This document shows positions 39,908 through 50,184 of a DNA stretch of 64,000 bases, piece after piece (position 1 is the stretch's first letter; every line of letters begins with the position of its first letter). This DNA comes from a bacterium HR10. GTDB taxonomy: Bacteria; Acidobacteriota; Blastocatellia; HR10. Where the stretch lies: contig BEHM01000015.1 in NCBI GenBank assembly GCA_002923315.1, positions 1-64,000 of the forward strand, in the 5' to 3' direction. The translations under genes were made by a program, and so were the position numbers. The notes under the pieces are model-generated. The model was not told the origin of the DNA and searched no databases. It was given only the letters and a program-made list of their open reading frames with translations.

Positions 39908-41074
39908 TCACTCGCCATACGCCTCCACGGCGGCGGAGACGCCGGATCCGCAGCGCATCCCCTCACCACGCAACACGCTCTCCAGAGCGCTCAGGAAGAG
40001 CAGGACGTTGCCGCGCGTGCTGCCGGCTCCCATCAAGCCCACGCGCCAGATCTTCCCGCGCAACGGCCCTAAGCCTCCGCCGATCTCAATATTGAACTCC
40101 TCGAGCAGGCGCGCGCGCACGCGCCCATCCTCCACGCCCTCCGGGACGCGGATCGTCGTGAGCGTCCACAACCGATGCTCGCGCGGGACCAGCAGCTCCA
40201 GCCCCATCGCTTCCAGCCCCGCCCAGAGCGCTCGCGCATTCCGTTCATGCCGCTGCCATCGCGCTTCCAATCCCTCCTCCGCGACGATGCGCAGCGCTTC
40301 GCGCAAGGCATAATTCATGTTGATGGGCGCCGTGTGATGATAACACCGCTCGCTCCCCCAGTAGCGTTCGATGAGCGAGACGTCGAGATACCAATTCGGC
40401 ACCGGGGTCTTCCGCCGCCGCACTTTCTCCAGCGCCGATTCGGAGAACGTGATCGGGGCCAGACCCGGAGGGCAACTGAGCGCCTTCTGCGATCCCGAGT
40501 AGCAGACGCCGATGCCATGCCGATCCACGCCCACCGGATGCCCGCCGAGGCTCGTCACGGCATCCACGATGAGAATCCCCTCCCGTTCGGCGACCCATCG
40601 CGCGATGGGTTCGATCGGCTGCAGCACGCCCGTCGAAGTCTCCGCGTGCACCACACAGACGACGCGCGCGCGCGAGCGATCGAGCGCCGCCTTCATCGCT
40701 CGCTCATCGAGGGGACGTCCCCACTCCCCCTCCACGCGGATCGGGCGTGCGCCCAAGCGCGTGGCCATCTCATACATCCGCTCCCCGAAGAATCCATGAA
40801 TGCCGATGATGACCTCCTCGTCCGGTTCTAGCAGATTCGCCAACGCGGCCTCCATCCCGGCGCTCCCCGTCCCGGAGACCGGGAACGTGACCCGATTCTG
40901 CGTCTCGAAGACATAGCGCAGCAGATGCTGCACGTCAGTCATGCAGGCGAGGAAAACCGGATCCAGATGCCCGAGCGTCGGCGCCGCCAGGGCGCGCATG
41001 ACGCGATCCTCGACAGGGCTCGGCCCCGGGCCGAGCAACAGGCGATGCGGCGGATGAAATTCGGCGATCTTCAT
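39908..41074 (-). CDS. Alanine-glyoxylate / serine-pyruvate aminotransferase family protein
   Basis: Class V PLP aminotransferase of 388 residues. Segments: [83 protein letters not shown] with the PLP Lys in GSQKAL, then [16 protein letters not shown] and [16 protein letters not shown]. The likely reactions are transamination of glyoxylate or hydroxypyruvate. It is the last gene of the long LPS-heptose unit, overlapping the FHA-protease gene by four bases, though no link in function is obvious. Confidence 0.92.
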   Translation of the reverse strand: MKIAEFHPPHRLLLGPGPSPVEDRVMRALAAPTLGHLDPVFLACMTDVQHLLRYVFETQNRVTFPVSGTGSAGMEAALANLLEPDEEVIIGIHGFFGERMYEMATRLGARPIRVEGEWGRPLDERAMKAALDRSRARVVCVVHAETSTGVLQPIEPIARWVAEREGILIVDAVTSLGGHPVGVDRHGIGVCYSGSQKALSCPPGLAPITFSESALEKVRRRKTPVPNWYLDVSLIERYWGSERCYHHTAPINMNYALREALRIVAEEGLEARWQRHERNARALWAGLEAMGLELLVPREHRLWTLTTIRVPEGVEDGRVRARLLEEFNIEIGGGLGPLRGKIWRVGLMGAGSTRGNVLLFLSALESVLRGEGMRCGSGVSAAVEAYGE

Positions 41075-42327
41075 GACCCCTCCTTGAGCAGTTGAATGAG
41101 AAATCGTACGGGCGTTCCGAGCCCGATGGCACGAGCGCCCGGATCAATCGGCTCTCCGCGCTCGCCCAATCGGGCTGTCAGAATACCGACGACTCTCCCC
41201 TCGCGGTTGAAGATGGGACTGCCACTATAGCCCGGCATGACCGGCGCATCCAATTGCAGGAGCGTCGGCCCCACTTTGCTGATCGTGCTTCGGGTGAGCG
41301 TCGTCGTCGCGCGCTCCTGACCGGTCGTCTGCAGAAGCGCCGAACCGAGCGGAAATCCAATGATCACCACCTCATCCCCTTGCCGAAGGCGCGCCGGATC
41401 GGGCTCAAAGCCCGCGACGACCGGAAGCGGGATCGGCGCCTCCACCTTCAAGAGCGCCAGGTCCATCTCCCGCGACCACCGCAGCAGGCGCGCCTCCAGG
41501 GCCTCCTCGGGCGCGCGATCGGCGAAGATCACGCGCAGCGATTCGGTGACGGGCTTCCCCACCCCCTCCGAGAAGCGCGCATCGAACTCCCACGGGCGCA
41601 CCAGATGATAATTGGTGGCGATCAGCCCCCGCGGATCCACGGCGAAGCCCGATCCCTCGCTCACCGCCGAGCTGAGCTCGCGCCCTCGCGCGTCGAGGAT
41701 CCGGAAATGATGCTGAATCAGCACGACGGCCGCTTGATTTCGCTCGGCGATGTGCGCGAAGGGACTCGCGTCATCCCCACGTGGCGCGCGCGCGTCTCGC
41801 AAGAGGAATCCGACGAGGATCCCGATCATGGCGATCGCGCCAATGGCGAGGCCGACCATCCACCGCCGCCACACCCGCGCAGAGCGACGCACGGCGCGCT
41901 CGATCATCCTCTGCACGGTCGCATGGCCCACCTGCCACACCGACGCCGAAGGCTCAACGAGCGTCGGCTCAGTCCACGTCGCTGAGACCGCCGGATGCGC
42001 CTCCGGCATCGGGGCGAGGATCTCGATCATCACGCGTGGCCCCCGGCGACCGAACTGCACGAGATCGCCGCTATGAATCCGCGCCCGATGCACGCGCACA
42101 TCGTTCACATACGTGCCGTTGGTGCTCCCCAAATCCTCGATCACAACCCCCTCGTCCGTGAGCAGGAGCGCGGCATGATGCGCCGAGGCTCGCACGTCCT
42201 GCGGACTGAGGCGCACGTCGTTATCGGCAGCGCGCCCGAAGGTGATGCGCGGCTTGGACACAACCTCCTGCCGCCCCGCGTACCCCCCACTCACATGCGT
42301 GACGCGAATCTCCATACATCCGCTCAC
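41071..42327 (-). CDS. FHA domain - membrane helix - trypsin-like serine protease
   Basis: A 418-residue protein built in three parts: an FHA phospho-Thr-binding domain (about 5-105; [34 protein letters not shown]), one membrane helix ([21 protein letters not shown] near 155-175), and an S1C/DegP-like protease (about 190-415) with His in TNYHLVRP, Asp in [10 protein letters not shown] and Ser in [10 protein letters not shown]. The FHA part should face the cytoplasm and the protease the periplasm, so it could carry a phospho-signal across the membrane. GTG 42327 overlaps the upstream stop (GTGA); ATG 42315 is an alternative. Confidence 0.88.
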   Translation of the reverse strand: MSGCMEIRVTHVSGGYAGRQEVVSKPRITFGRAADNDVRLSPQDVRASAHHAALLLTDEGVVIEDLGSTNGTYVNDVRVHRARIHSGDLVQFGRRGPRVMIEILAPMPEAHPAVSATWTEPTLVEPSASVWQVGHATVQRMIERAVRRSARVWRRWMVGLAIGAIAMIGILVGFLLRDARAPRGDDASPFAHIAERNQAAVVLIQHHFRILDARGRELSSAVSEGSGFAVDPRGLIATNYHLVRPWEFDARFSEGVGKPVTESLRVIFADRAPEEALEARLLRWSREMDLALLKVEAPIPLPVVAGFEPDPARLRQGDEVVIIGFPLGSALLQTTGQERATTTLTRSTISKVGPTLLQLDAPVMPGYSGSPIFNREGRVVGILTARLGERGEPIDPGARAIGLGTPVRFLIQLLKEGS

Positions 42328-43292
42328 GGCTTCGGACGGACGTCGCCGCCCCTCGGCTCAGGGGAAGCGATCGCCGCCGCCCCCGGCTCGTCCTCGACCA
42401 ACTGCACCTGGACCGTCCCGAATCCTCCGCGAACACGCGCCAGCACCGGCACACGGCGCGCGTCCGCGCTCAACCAGACGAACATCTCGCCCTCTCGGCG
42501 GATCAATCGTCCTGGACCGAAGATGAGCGGCTCAATCTTCAAAGCAGAGACGCGACCGCGCGGCGTCTCCACCTCCTCGACCTCATGCACGCGAACCTCC
42601 AGATCATAGGTCTCCCCCTCGTCGCTCACGGGGAACCGCAATACGCTGCCCGGCACAAGCGGCTGCGTGCGCACGTAGTAGATCCCCGAGAGAATATCCT
42701 GCACCCAGGGACGCGCGGCATTCTCCTTCACGCTCGGCGGATCGGTCGGCCTCGTGAGATCGCGCACGATGTACGTCACCGACGCGTTCGCTCGATCGAA
42801 GAGGGCCAGATGAAAGCTCCGCTTCGCCCCTTCGGCCAGGTGTTTTCGCGTCCGCAACACGCCGAAATCCTGCGGGTCCACGAACGACTCGAAGACATCT
42901 TCCACGCGAATGCCCAGCAGGGTCATCAGCGCTCCCTCCGAGACCGCCTCCGCGCGAAGATGATAGACGCCGATAAGCGGCCGCTCCGACGAGCGCCCGA
43001 AGGTGAACGTGAGACGCCCGACGACGGCCGAGAGGATGAGCTTCGAATAGCGCGCTTGATACACGAGCCGCTCCCCTTCGCTGAAGGGGAGCGGAGACGG
43101 CCCCGCGGAGACATCTTGCGCCGCGCGCGAGAGGAGACGACCGCCGCGTCCTCCCGCGCCCGCCAGGATGAGAGCGGCGATGAGCCCTCCGATGGAAATC
43201 GCGCGCCCCAGGCGCCTCCCCTCAGCATCCGAGCGCACCTGAGAGCTCGGATCACCTCGCTTTGACCAGGAGAAGAACGAGGACGAGGACAT
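42324..43292 (-). CDS. DUF3108 exported protein
   Basis: A 322-residue protein with a membrane helix or signal (ISIGGLIAALILAGAGG, about 33-49) and a DUF3108 beta-rich domain: FSEGERLVYQARYSKLILSAVVGRLTFTFG, DVFESFVDPQDFGVLRTRKHL, ILSGIYYVRTQPLVPGSVLRFPV, LKIEPLIFG, and VWLSADARRVPVLARVRGGFGTVQVQL. Proteins of this family are periplasmic with an unproven role in envelope biogenesis; the location in an LPS gene unit agrees. The start is uncertain: ATG 43292 overlaps the upstream gene by 41 bases; GTG 43238 is an alternative. Confidence 0.78.
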   Translation of the reverse strand: MSSSSFFSWSKRGDPSSQVRSDAEGRRLGRAISIGGLIAALILAGAGGRGGRLLSRAAQDVSAGPSPLPFSEGERLVYQARYSKLILSAVVGRLTFTFGRSSERPLIGVYHLRAEAVSEGALMTLLGIRVEDVFESFVDPQDFGVLRTRKHLAEGAKRSFHLALFDRANASVTYIVRDLTRPTDPPSVKENAARPWVQDILSGIYYVRTQPLVPGSVLRFPVSDEGETYDLEVRVHEVEEVETPRGRVSALKIEPLIFGPGRLIRREGEMFVWLSADARRVPVLARVRGGFGTVQVQLVEDEPGAAAIASPEPRGGDVRPKP

Positions 43293-43830
43293 ATCCGAAC
43301 AGCACGCGGTATTCCCGATTTCTCACGTACACCGACCACTGCCCCACTCCCTCCTCCGAAGAGGCGAAGCGCCGTCCCGGCCTGGGGAAGAAGAGCGGGA
43401 CCTGCCGCTCATATGCCTCGAAGGCCGCGCCAAATAGCGCGCGCAGATGTTCCGCCTCCAGGATCATCGTCGGCACATACACGACTGCGAAAAAGACGAG
43501 GAAACATACCAAAAGCCACGGACTTCGACAAGCGAGCGCGAAGGCCACTCCCAAGAGAAACGAGCCCAGATAAAGGGGATTGCGCGTGTACGCATACGGT
43601 CCTGTCGTCGTCAGGACGCGATCCTTCCGCAGATGCCGAGACGCCCACGCTCGAAGGCCGAGTCCGGGAAGCGCCAGCACGGCTCCCCACAGGACCGAAG
43701 CGACCGTCGGCTGCGCCTCTCGCAGAAAAATGAGGCCAAGCCCCAAGCTCACAGGGACACGCGCTCGACGCACCGCCCTGAGCCACGTCGGGCGCGCCCG
43801 AAGGAATCGCTCACACGACGCCCACGACAC
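43252..43830 (-). CDS. Isoprenylcysteine carboxyl methyltransferase-like membrane protein
   Basis: A 192-residue membrane protein with four or five helices. The signature TTTGPYAYTRNPLYLGSFLLGVAFAL and the C-terminal EAEHLRALFGAAFEAYERQVPLFFPR match the ICMT/PEMT-type SAM-dependent methyltransferases, which methylate lipids or lipid-like groups in the membrane. Substrate unknown; the position suggests a lipid or LPS component. The start GTG 43830 follows the waaC stop by seven bases. The start is not certain as no strong ribosome-binding site is visible. Confidence 0.78.
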   Translation of the reverse strand: MSWASCERFLRARPTWLRAVRRARVPVSLGLGLIFLREAQPTVASVLWGAVLALPGLGLRAWASRHLRKDRVLTTTGPYAYTRNPLYLGSFLLGVAFALACRSPWLLVCFLVFFAVVYVPTMILEAEHLRALFGAAFEAYERQVPLFFPRPGRRFASSEEGVGQWSVYVRNREYRVLFGYVLVLVLLLVKAR

Positions 43831-43837
43831 AAGATGC

Positions 43838-44929
43838 TCACGGGTTTGATGATGGTTCGGTGATCCGACAGGACTCCACGCGCGCGGCCCTCTCACGCGC
43901 CCGCGCCAGTCGCCGCTCGATCGCCGCAATGACGTCCCCGACGGGAATATCGAGGGTTCCGACATCGCGCTCCCGTCGGCTGTAATACCGATGACCCGAA
44001 GCCGGCGTCCGCTCGACGACCTGATCGTCGGGATGAAAGGGACCATTGCGCCGCGCCGACGTCGGACCATAGAGCGCGACGATCGGCGTGCCGCGCGCGG
44101 CGGCCAGATGCAGCGGTCCCGTATCCCCCCCGAGAAACAACCGCGCACGATCAGCCAGCGCTGCCAATTGCTTGAGCGTGCACGGAAACGGGATGGCTTT
44201 CCCCCACCGCGTCGCGCGGGCGACCGCCTGCGCCAATGCCGCTTCACCTGGCCCGAACGGCACCAGCGACACCCACCCGTAGCGCTCCCACAAGAAGTCC
44301 GCGATCGCCCCATACTTCTCCGGCGCCCACCGTTTGGCCGCCCATCCCCCCCCGGGATTGAGCAGCGCGAAATCTCCGATGTCCAGCGCCTCCAACCTCT
44401 CCTCCACGACGCGCCGATCGCCTTCAGAGATCGCGAGGGGGAATTCGTACGCCGGACGGGATTCACCCCCTCCCACCACATGTCGCACGAGCGAGAGATT
44501 GCGCTCGATCACATGCCCTTCCGCAGGGACGGCGACCGTCTCCGTCAAAAACACCCGACTCGCCGGCTCCTTGAGCGCTGCCGCCGCGAATCCGATGCGC
44601 CGTTTGGCCCCGGAGAGCCACAGCACGATCCCCGACTTCATCAGCCCCTGGAAATCGAAGCCGAGATCATAGCGACGCCGTCGCAGGCGTGCGAGCGCCG
44701 CTCGAATCTCCGCCCACGTCGCTGGATGGAGCCACCGCCGGCGCCACCTCCGCGTGTCCACCTCGAGGATTTCGTCCAGCATCGGATTCTCGCGCAACAG
44801 ATCGGCCATCGCGCGCTCGACGACCCAACTGATGTGCGCCTCGGGGAACGCTCGCCGAAGTTGCGCCAGCGCCGGCAGCGTGTGCACGATGTCGCCGATG
44901 GAACTCAACTTGACGATGAGGATATTCAC
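43838..44929 (-). CDS. waaC: ADP-heptose:LPS heptosyltransferase I-like (GT9)
   Basis: GT-B glycosyltransferase family 9 that adds the first L-glycero-D-manno-heptose to Kdo of the LPS inner core. The 363-residue protein begins [19 protein letters not shown], with [31 protein letters not shown], and the nucleotide-binding [27 protein letters not shown]. The gene lies in an operon with the whole ADP-heptose pathway. Assignment as type I rather than type II comes from the start motif and the presence of a clearer waaF upstream. Confidence 0.88.
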   Translation of the reverse strand: MNILIVKLSSIGDIVHTLPALAQLRRAFPEAHISWVVERAMADLLRENPMLDEILEVDTRRWRRRWLHPATWAEIRAALARLRRRRYDLGFDFQGLMKSGIVLWLSGAKRRIGFAAAALKEPASRVFLTETVAVPAEGHVIERNLSLVRHVVGGGESRPAYEFPLAISEGDRRVVEERLEALDIGDFALLNPGGGWAAKRWAPEKYGAIADFLWERYGWVSLVPFGPGEAALAQAVARATRWGKAIPFPCTLKQLAALADRARLFLGGDTGPLHLAAARGTPIVALYGPTSARRNGPFHPDDQVVERTPASGHRYYSRRERDVGTLDIPVGDVIAAIERRLARARERAARVESCRITEPSSNP

Positions 44930-45411
44930 GGCGCGCTCACCCGACGGATCCGCTCGATGATCTCGCGGCTCGAATGGCGCTTCTCGTCCCCGACGATGGC
45001 CACCACGCCACCATATCGCGCGACGATCTCCCGCTCCGGGACCGTCTCCGGCGTGTAATCAGTCCCCTTCGCATGCACGTCGGGGCGCAACGCCTCCAGA
45101 AGCGGCACCACCGTCAGCCCCTCGAAGATGACGACGTAATCCACGCACGCCAGGGCGGCGATGATCTCCGCGCGCTCCTCGGCCGGCATGAGGGGGCGTC
45201 CTGCTCCTTTCAAAGCGCGAACCGCCGCATCCGCATTCACGCCGACGATCAAGAGATCGCCCAATCGCCGCGCGGCTTGCAGGTACCGGACGTGCCCCAC
45301 ATGAAGAGGATCGAAGCACCCATTGGCGAGCACGATGCGCTGATGACGCGCCCGCGCCGCCTCGACCTCGCGCCACAGTTCATCGAGAGATCGAATCTTC
45401 GCCACGCTCAT
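44926..45411 (-). CDS. hldC: D-glycero-beta-D-manno-heptose 1-phosphate adenylyltransferase
   Basis: Transfers AMP to heptose-1-phosphate to give ADP-heptose. The 161-residue cytidylyltransferase-fold protein has [23 protein letters not shown] with the HxGH catalytic motif, [14 protein letters not shown], and [14 protein letters not shown]. It matches the C-terminal half of E. coli HldE; here kinase and adenylyltransferase are separate genes overlapping by 32 bases. The stop overlaps the waaC start. Confidence 0.93.
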   Translation of the reverse strand: MSVAKIRSLDELWREVEAARARHQRIVLANGCFDPLHVGHVRYLQAARRLGDLLIVGVNADAAVRALKGAGRPLMPAEERAEIIAALACVDYVVIFEGLTVVPLLEALRPDVHAKGTDYTPETVPEREIVARYGGVVAIVGDEKRHSSREIIERIRRVSAP

Positions 45412-46423
45412 TGTGAGCGTCCCAGGAGAGGATCGAAGCGCGTAACTCCTCCGGACCGACCGTCGCCGTCCCACGCTTCATGACGACAAGACCTCCGGCG
45501 TGATTGGCCAGATGGGCGGCCTCCAGGAAGCTCGCCCCGGAAGCCAGAGCGAGCGTGTAGGTCGCGATCACAGTATCCCCGGCTCCGGTCACATCCACAG
45601 GCTCTCGACTGCCCACGATCGGCAGGTGCACAACCGGATGTCCATCTTGGAAGAGCGACATGCCCTCCTTCCCGCGAGTGATCAGCAGAGCCGAGAGCTT
45701 CAATCGGCGGCGCAAGGCGCGCCCGACGCGCTCCAATGTCGGGAGATCATCCAGATGCCGCCCGCACACTTCCTCGACCTCCGATTGATTCGGCGTGGCC
45801 GACGTGAAGCCCTCAAACTCCAGCAACCGATGTCGGGAATCCACTGTGACCGGCACGCCGCGCCGCGCCAGAGGCCGAACAGCACTCACCAGGAGCGGAT
45901 GCACGAGCCCGTAGTGATAGTCGGAGAGGATCACCCCATCGGCCGAAGCCGCCAATTCCCGCACCCGTTCGGCGAGCGCGCGCACGACCGACTCCGAGGG
46001 AGGGGCTTCGGGCTCCCGATCAATGCGAATCACCTGCTGGCGCGTCGAATGGACCGAGCCCGCGAGGATGCGCGTCTTCGTGGGCGTGGAATAGCCAGAC
46101 ACAATGGACACGGCGGAGACATCCACGCCTTTCTCCCGAAGGGCTCGAAGCACGGCGCGCCCTTCAGTATCGCGCCCGATGACGCCGACAACAGCCACCC
46201 GGGCGCCCAGCGCCGCCAGATTCGCCGCCGCATTGCCACATCCTCCGGGTTGCGTCTCCTTCCGCTCGAATCGCAGGATCATCACCGGCGCCTCGCGAGA
46301 GATGCGCGCAATCTCCCCGTAGACGAACTCATCGGCGATGAGATCGCCCACGACCACGATCCGACGCCCATGAAACTGGGCGATCACCTCACAGAGTCGC
46401 GCCGCGCTCGGCCTCGCTCCCAT
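45380..46423 (-). CDS. hldA: D-glycero-beta-D-manno-heptose-7-phosphate kinase
   Basis: PfkB-type sugar kinase that phosphorylates heptose-7-phosphate at C1. The 347-residue protein shows [55 protein letters not shown], and the ATP/active-site loop [17 protein letters not shown] with catalytic Asp. It corresponds to the N-terminal half of HldE. The ATG at 46423 lies 35 bases inside the end of gmhB. The neighbours supply the steps before and after it. Confidence 0.93.
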   Translation of the reverse strand: MGARPSAARLCEVIAQFHGRRIVVVGDLIADEFVYGEIARISREAPVMILRFERKETQPGGCGNAAANLAALGARVAVVGVIGRDTEGRAVLRALREKGVDVSAVSIVSGYSTPTKTRILAGSVHSTRQQVIRIDREPEAPPSESVVRALAERVRELAASADGVILSDYHYGLVHPLLVSAVRPLARRGVPVTVDSRHRLLEFEGFTSATPNQSEVEEVCGRHLDDLPTLERVGRALRRRLKLSALLITRGKEGMSLFQDGHPVVHLPIVGSREPVDVTGAGDTVIATYTLALASGASFLEAAHLANHAGGLVVMKRGTATVGPEELRASILSWDAHNERGEDSISR

Positions 46424-47063
46424 AGTGCAAAATCCATCGAACGGCTTCCCAGAGATTCTCGGCGACGTGATTGGGTGGAGGCCACCCCTCCCGTTGGGAC
46501 CGCGCCCATTCCTCCCGTCCATGCCCGGTCAGGACCAAAACCCCCCGCGCACCCACGCGATGGGCCAGTTGGATGTCGCTGTATTTGTCCCCTACGAAGA
46601 CGCACTGTCGAAGGTCAAGCGCGAACTCCCGCTGCGCGCGCTCCACCAATCCGGTCGCCGGCTTCCGACATGAACACACCCGCCGATAGGCCGCGACCAC
46701 CCCTTCGGGATGATGCGGGCAATAGTAGACGGCATCCCACTGAGCGCCATATCGGCGCAGCTCGTTCTCGAACCGATGATGCACCTGGCGCACCAGCTCT
46801 TCCGTGAAATACCCTCGCGCCACGCCCGATTGATTCGTGATGACGATCACGCGGTATCCGGCCTGCCGGAGCGCGCGAAGCGCCGGAATCGCCCAGGGGA
46901 ACAACCGATACGCGGTGACATCGCGGGCATAGCCGACGTCCTCGCTGAGCGTGCCATCTCGATCGAGGAAGACCGCGCGCGCCGATTCCGAACGCCCCGC
47001 GTCGTCCCCGCGAAGCGGGGCATGCTCGATCCCCCGCTCTCCTTCCTCCACACGCGCATTCAT
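46389..47063 (-). CDS. gmhB: D-glycero-beta-D-manno-heptose 1,7-bisphosphate phosphatase
   Basis: HAD phosphatase that removes the C7 phosphate of heptose-1,7-bisphosphate. The 224-residue protein has FLDRDGTLSEDVGY (nucleophile and acid/base Asp), VIVITNQSGVARGYF, the zinc loop CPHHPEG...CSCRKP of GmhB, and FVGDKYSDIQLA. The start at 47063 overlaps the waaF stop (ATGA). An N-terminal extension of about 29 residues before the catalytic core is longer than usual, so an internal start is possible. Confidence 0.92.
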   Translation of the reverse strand: MNARVEEGERGIEHAPLRGDDAGRSESARAVFLDRDGTLSEDVGYARDVTAYRLFPWAIPALRALRQAGYRVIVITNQSGVARGYFTEELVRQVHHRFENELRRYGAQWDAVYYCPHHPEGVVAAYRRVCSCRKPATGLVERAQREFALDLRQCVFVGDKYSDIQLAHRVGARGVLVLTGHGREEWARSQREGWPPPNHVAENLWEAVRWILHYGSEAERGATL

Positions 47064-48157
47064 CCCACCCGCTCCGCGCCGAAGGATACGGATCGAACCG
47101 AAGCCGCTCCCCCCTCCAGAAGTTGCGAGGCCGGGCGCAAGACGTCCTCCACCTGAATAGCCGTCATGCACCGATGATCAATCGGACACTCGCGCCGCAT
47201 GCAGGGGGCGCACGCCACAGGCCTCTTGATCACAACGGCACGATCCGAGAAGGGACGTGTGGCGAAATCCTCCGTGGGGCCGAAGAGCACGATCACCGGC
47301 GTGCCGACGGCCGGCGCCACATGCGCAGCCCCGGTGTCGTTGGAGATGACCAGATGCGCGCAACTGAGGATCGCGACCATCAGGTCCACGCTCGTCTCCC
47401 CGGTCACCACCACGGGCGTTCGACGCATGTGCCGCCGCACCGCCTCCGAGACCGGTCGCTCCGCGGGCGTGCCGATGAGGACGACCGAGACATCGCCCCG
47501 CTCCAGCAACGCATCGCCGACGGCTGCGAATCGCTCGGGCAACCACTGCTTCGCCCGACTGTTCACCGCTCCGGGATTCAGGACGACGATCTTCCGGCTC
47601 ATCTCCACGCCGCGCGCGGCCAGGAAGGCGAGCGCTTCCCGCCGCCGCCCTTCGGAGACCGTCAATCGCGGGACCGGATCGGCGAAGGAGACGCGCTCGG
47701 TCCCGAGCACTTGCCGCTCCAGCTCGGCGACGAGATGAAGATAGTCGTACACCTGATGCTGGCGCCTCCACCTTGGAGGGAACGGGATGCGATGCGTCAG
47801 CAACCATGCGCGTCCATCGGTCGGATAGCCGGCCCGGATCGGAATCCTCGCCGCGAAGGCCAAAAGCGCTGCTCCGAAGGCGTTCGGCAAAAGCACCGCC
47901 AGATCGTACCGACGGGAGCGCAGCGCGAACACCGCCTCCCAGTATCCTCGCGCTGAGCGAAGGTCGAGCGGCAGAATCTCATCCGCGACATCCACCTCGC
48001 GGAAGAGCCCGACGAGCGCCGGCCGCACCAGCAGCGTCACGTGCGCGCTGGGGAAGACGCGCCGCAGTTCACGCAATGCGGGGATCGCCATGATCGTGTC
48101 GCCGACCCAATTCGTCCCCCGAATCAGAATGCGCTCGATCGAATCCGTTCGCCCCAT
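47060..48157 (-). CDS. waaF: ADP-heptose:LPS heptosyltransferase II
   Basis: GT9 enzyme that adds the second heptose to the LPS core. The 365-residue protein shows ILIRGTNWVGDTIMAIPAL, the WaaF-type start, then VVLNPGAVNSRAKQWLPERFAAV, VISNDTGAAHVAPAVGTPVIVLFGPT and a Cys cluster near the end (VACAPCMRRECPIDHRCM), a feature of many heptosyltransferase II proteins. It begins the heptose part of a long minus-strand unit; the zinc-cluster gene ends 45 bases upstream. Confidence 0.92.
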   Translation of the reverse strand: MGRTDSIERILIRGTNWVGDTIMAIPALRELRRVFPSAHVTLLVRPALVGLFREVDVADEILPLDLRSARGYWEAVFALRSRRYDLAVLLPNAFGAALLAFAARIPIRAGYPTDGRAWLLTHRIPFPPRWRRQHQVYDYLHLVAELERQVLGTERVSFADPVPRLTVSEGRRREALAFLAARGVEMSRKIVVLNPGAVNSRAKQWLPERFAAVGDALLERGDVSVVLIGTPAERPVSEAVRRHMRRTPVVVTGETSVDLMVAILSCAHLVISNDTGAAHVAPAVGTPVIVLFGPTEDFATRPFSDRAVVIKRPVACAPCMRRECPIDHRCMTAIQVEDVLRPASQLLEGGAASVRSVSFGAERVG

Positions 48158-48202
48158 GGCGGCTCATCCGATGGCCTCGCGCTGCGTGCGGCGACCCGCG
48201 CT

Positions 48203-48835
48203 TCACCCCGGCACGACGATGAGGCGCGATTGCGGCTCGGGATAGGGTTGAAAGAGCGCGGCCACGCGAAGATACGCCTGAGCCTCGCGCTCGTCCCTCA
48301 TCACGTGCACGGATTCGGCCAGCAGCCGCAAACAGGCCAAGGCATCGCTCCGGCGAATGCGCGTCCCCCGCTTGGCCAGGTCTTCCTCCACCCGCGCCAA
48401 GGCCTTCAACAGCGCCTCCGTCACCGCTTGAACGCGCGGCGATTCCGAACGGTGCTCGTAGATGATGCCCCGCTCCAGCGTCTCATACGTTCGGATGGCG
48501 TTCTCAAGCCCCGCGAGGACCTCTTCATCGGTCAAATCGCGAAAGCGCTGGCGCTGCACATCCACAACGGCTCCCTCCAGGAAGGCCAAAAGCCCGCTCA
48601 TCTGAGCGAGCATCTCCACCCACGACTCCTTCCCCTGCGCGGACAAGTGCCCGAGTAACTGCTCCATGCGCCGTTCCCCCGTCGTGCGTCGCGCATCCTG
48701 CAGGTAGGGACAGTGCTCCGGACACGCGAGAACCAACATCCGCAACTGCGCGCAACAGCGCGAACAGATGCGCTCAAGGAGCGCCGCGCACTCGCGTCGC
48801 GCGGCCTGCTTCGAGCACTTCGCACACTTCGCCAT
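48203..48835 (-). CDS. Small zinc-cluster protein of unknown function
   Basis: A 210-residue protein that I do not recognise by family. The N-terminal 50 residues contain seven or eight Cys and one His in a zinc-binding arrangement (MAKCAKCSKQAARREC, CSRCC, CPEHCPYL). The rest is predicted helical (VEMLAQMSGLLAFLEGAVVDVQ, SDALACLRLLAESVHVM). The ATG at 48835 follows GGGGGAGAGG. It sits 50 bases after dnaJ on the same strand, so a co-regulated role in protein quality control is possible but unproven. Confidence 0.7.
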   Translation of the reverse strand: MAKCAKCSKQAARRECAALLERICSRCCAQLRMLVLACPEHCPYLQDARRTTGERRMEQLLGHLSAQGKESWVEMLAQMSGLLAFLEGAVVDVQRQRFRDLTDEEVLAGLENAIRTYETLERGIIYEHRSESPRVQAVTEALLKALARVEEDLAKRGTRIRRSDALACLRLLAESVHVMRDEREAQAYLRVAALFQPYPEPQSRLIVVPG

Positions 48836-48885
48836 CCTCTCCCCCTTTCCGAGAATGCGAGGGCCGATCGTCTCCCCCTCGAGCC

Positions 48886-50034
48886 TCACGAATGAGCGCG
48901 GCCTTCTCGCCCGCCGAGCCACTCCTTGAAGCGCTCCAGGAGGCTTTTCTCCCCGACCTCCTTCGCCTCCAATCGCGCCAGCTCCTCAAAGAGGCGCCGC
49001 ATCTCGCGGCTCAACCGCGTCGGTGTGACGACGCGAACTTCCACAATGAGATCCCCTCGACCGGGCCGATCCAGGCGCGGCATCCCGCGCCCGCGCAACC
49101 GGAAGACGTCTCCCGATTGCGTCCCCGGTGGGATCTGCACCGATTCTTCTCCATCCAAGAGCGTGGGGATCTTCAGCTCCGCGCCGAGCGCCGCTTGTGC
49201 GAATGTGATCGGGACCGTGCAGTAGAGATCGTCCCCTTGGCGCGCGAAGAACTCATGCGGACGCACGTGGATGATGACGTAGAGATCGCCGGGAGCCCCT
49301 CCGGCGATTCCCGCCTCTCCCTCTCCCTCCAAGCGCAACCGTGTCCCCTCATCTACCCCCGGAGGAATCCGCACGTCCAGCACACGTTCGCGCTGGACGC
49401 GCCCGCGCCCGCGACACTCCTGGCACGGGTTCCGGATGATCGTCCCCGCCCCCTGACAATGCGCGCACGTGCGCGAGATGGTGAAGATGCCTTGCTGGTA
49501 CCGTACCTGCCCACTGCCACCACAGGTCGGACACCGCGAGGGCGATGTGCCCGGAGCCGTTCCGGCTCCCCCACACAATGAACACACTTCAGTCCGGGGA
49601 ACGCGAATCTGCTTCTCGACCCCGCGCGCCGCCTCCTCCAGCGTGATCTCCAGATCATAACGGAGATCCGCACCGCGCCGCGCCCGCGACCGTCGCCGCG
49701 TCGTCGTCCCGAACAGGTCGCTGAATCCGAAGAACTCGTCCAGCAAGTCCTCGAACGTGGCGAATGGGTCGAATCCAGCGCCATAGCCGGCTGCCGCCGC
49801 CGAGGAGCTGACCCCCGCATGCCCGTACCGATCATAGAGGGCGCGCTTCTCCGGATCGGAGAGGACGCTATACGCCTCGACGATCTCCTTGAACTTCTCC
49901 TCGGCCTCCTTGTCGCCCGGATTGCGATCGGGGTGATACTTCAAGGCGAGCTTGCGATACGCGGACTTGATCTCCTGCTCGCTCGCCGTGCGGCTGACGC
50001 CCAGGACCTCGTAATAATCCCGCTTATGCTCCAA
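48886..50034 (-). CDS. dnaJ: Chaperone DnaJ (type I J-protein)
   Basis: Co-chaperone that stimulates DnaK. The 382-residue protein has the J-domain ([17 protein letters not shown] in KYHPDRNPG), a short Gly/Ala/Phe region, and all four zinc motifs CxxCxGxG-like ([32 protein letters not shown]), then the substrate-binding domains ending with a charged tail. The start is TTG 50034 with GGAG eight or nine bases upstream. dnaK and grpE are not in the window. Its 5' leader contains a 6-bp GC-rich hairpin (50065-50081). Confidence 0.95.
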   Translation of the reverse strand: MEHKRDYYEVLGVSRTASEQEIKSAYRKLALKYHPDRNPGDKEAEEKFKEIVEAYSVLSDPEKRALYDRYGHAGVSSSAAAAGYGAGFDPFATFEDLLDEFFGFSDLFGTTTRRRSRARRGADLRYDLEITLEEAARGVEKQIRVPRTEVCSLCGGAGTAPGTSPSRCPTCGGSGQVRYQQGIFTISRTCAHCQGAGTIIRNPCQECRGRGRVQRERVLDVRIPPGVDEGTRLRLEGEGEAGIAGGAPGDLYVIIHVRPHEFFARQGDDLYCTVPITFAQAALGAELKIPTLLDGEESVQIPPGTQSGDVFRLRGRGMPRLDRPGRGDLIVEVRVVTPTRLSREMRRLFEELARLEAKEVGEKSLLERFKEWLGGREGRAHS

Positions 50035-50106
50035 GGCCGCGCGCTCTCCGTGTGAGAACTCATCGAGGCGCTCAACGCCTCATCTTCGCGCTCGACGGAA
50101 AACTTA

Positions 50107-50135
50107 ATTTTGTCCCGGCCCCGGAGAATTTGCAA
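50107..50135 (-). promoter_or_regulatory. Possible promoter of dnaJ
   Basis: TTGCAA (50130-50135), 17 bases, CAAAAT (50107-50112). The leader of about 66 bases has a small hairpin. No CIRCE-type inverted repeat is present. Confidence 0.4.
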
Positions 50136-50184
50136 CCGTTCGCTCAAGGGGGAAGCCTCTTGGCGGAGATCGCGAACGCCAGAT

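Noticed and set aside
50065-50081. RNA thermometer in the dnaJ leader
   Set aside because: The 6-bp hairpin is GC-rich and does not mask the ribosome-binding site; no ROSE or fourU pattern is present.
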